A DNA stretch of 64,000 bases from Pleodorina starrii (taxonomy: Eukaryota; Chlorophyta; Chlorophyceae; Chlamydomonadales; Volvocaceae): positions 62,001 to 126,000 of the forward strand of contig BRXU01000024.1 in assembly GCA_030267565.1 (NCBI GenBank). Reading direction: 5' to 3'. Below are positions 63,103 to 64,000 of the stretch, one piece after another; position 1 is the first letter of the stretch, and every line of letters begins with the position of its first letter. The position numbers were made by a program, and so were the translations under genes. Under the pieces are notes generated by a model that did no database searches, was not told where the DNA came from, and saw only the letters and a list, made by a program, of their open reading frames with translations.

Positions 63103-64000
63103 TAGCTGGTTTCGTTCTTCGTGATCCTGGAGCTCTTGCGGGCTGCTTAGGGCCCGTGGCCCTTTCTGTGCAGCCCTGTGTTTCTGGGATTCTGTGTCCT
63201 GCTTTTTCACGCTTTGCGAGTCGTGCGGGCTTGGTTCTGGTGGGCCTTGGAGGCTTTGCTTTCGGCACCCCTCCGTGGGTGCCCCTGGGGTAGGATGAAC
63301 CTGTACGTACCGAGTCGGTACATGTCCTGAGCCGTCATACATGGCCGCCCAAGCACAAGCCTATATCCCAATGGAAAATGATGATCTCATTAGTTAGTAT
63401 GCAAGGATTACAAGGGGAACCGATGTCCATATCGGTTGCTAGCCGTACATGCTAGAGAGCTAGACGGACTGTTCATCCATGTCCTGAGCCATAGGGGCAG
63501 TGGGCAGGACTTGTCCTGAGCCACGATCCGGATGTTGACTAGAGCAACTATTCTACACTGAATCCTGACACTGGCTCCTGTAGGCTGAGGTCACGAAAGG
63601 CATGACTTAGATAAAATCTGACAGCAATGTGTGAAAACATGATAGTACATCCCGCCAGGTATTTACATCGAGCATACCAGAAATGTGGTCCATCATCACA
63701 GCAATCCACCAAGTAGCCTAACAATTTCTCAGCTGAATTTGTTGTCTGTATGCAGCCGTCAGCGTATCCATAATTCCGTTTAGATTGCATGACACGCTAG
63801 CCAGCCCTTATCGGGCAAGGTCATTTCATACACACCGAACCGACACGCAGCCCTGACCTCCCTCCCAGAATTCATTACACCCAAGAAGCCAAGCCAGTAA
63901 ACAGCGCACCGAAACGAAAGAGACACCGTTGCGATTCTGCCACTGCGGTATAGCGAAGCGATAGTACCTGAACACATCCTGCGGTGATGCTAACTGTCTA
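63103..64000. other. Right end of window: no firm gene, possible minus-strand gene entering from outside
   Basis: Two adjoining minus frames, 63977-63780 and 63790-63548, have less biased composition than the shadow frames elsewhere (EMTLPDKGWLACHAI; then SAEKLLGYLVDCCDDGPHFW to a stop at 63548). They could be parts of one gene or element that continues beyond 64000, with a frame change near 63785. No family is recognised. The word TGTCCTGAGCC occurs three times between 63326 and 63525. Confidence 0.3.

Overview
The window looks like nuclear DNA of a volvocine (Chlamydomonas-type) green alga. The evidence is GC-rich genes broken by many short GT-AG introns, strong C/G third-position codon bias, the TGTAA polyadenylation word used in place of AATAAA downstream of several genes, plastid-type proteins with N-terminal transit sequences (ClpR, mini-RNase III), a plant-type S-adenosylhomocysteine hydrolase, and Pro-rich secreted proteins. 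I have not fixed the species. All exon models below were assembled by eye from reading frame, splice consensus, intron phase and known family motifs.

Layout. 244-1452 (-): mini-RNase III-like protein. 2978-4006 (+): Arg/Gly-rich protein with an MPLKIP (TTDN1)-like C-terminal motif. 4.0-8.9 kb: no convincing gene; followed by a GC-rich 105-bp tandem repeat. 9778-12081 (-) and 18248-22219 (+): a divergent pair of paralogous secreted proteins with a GATase1/ThuA-like N-terminal domain; the minus copy lacks recognisable 3' exons. The 6 kb between them is repeat-rich. 24893-31509 (-): rhomboid protease of the RBL13/14-RHBDD1 type. 32.6-33.5 kb: a strongly T-depleted tract followed by a run of hairpins. 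33902-38837 (+): plastid ClpR subunit. 41133-44378 (+): S-adenosylhomocysteine hydrolase. 45851-49860 (+): protein kinase-fold protein lacking catalytic residues. 50.3-52.3 kb: Copia and Ty3/Gypsy-like remnants with a 17-bp minisatellite. 55064-57851 (-): carbohydrate sulfotransferase with a damaged-looking splice donor. 57.9-64 kb: mobile-element fragments, a 5-bp-period satellite, a 370-bp tandem duplication and several hairpins.

The genes do not form one pathway. Two loose themes recur. One is plastid proteostasis and RNA processing (mini-RNase III, ClpR, probably the pseudokinase). The other is the secretory and extracellular system (two secreted Pro-rich proteins, the sulfotransferase, the rhomboid). 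The hydrolase recycles the product of all SAM-dependent methylation. The most unusual signals are the exon-restricted near-identity of the secreted paralogues, the T-depleted tract plus hairpin array, the pentamer satellite with CpG-decay phasing, and the +1 G-to-A change at the first splice donor of the sulfotransferase.
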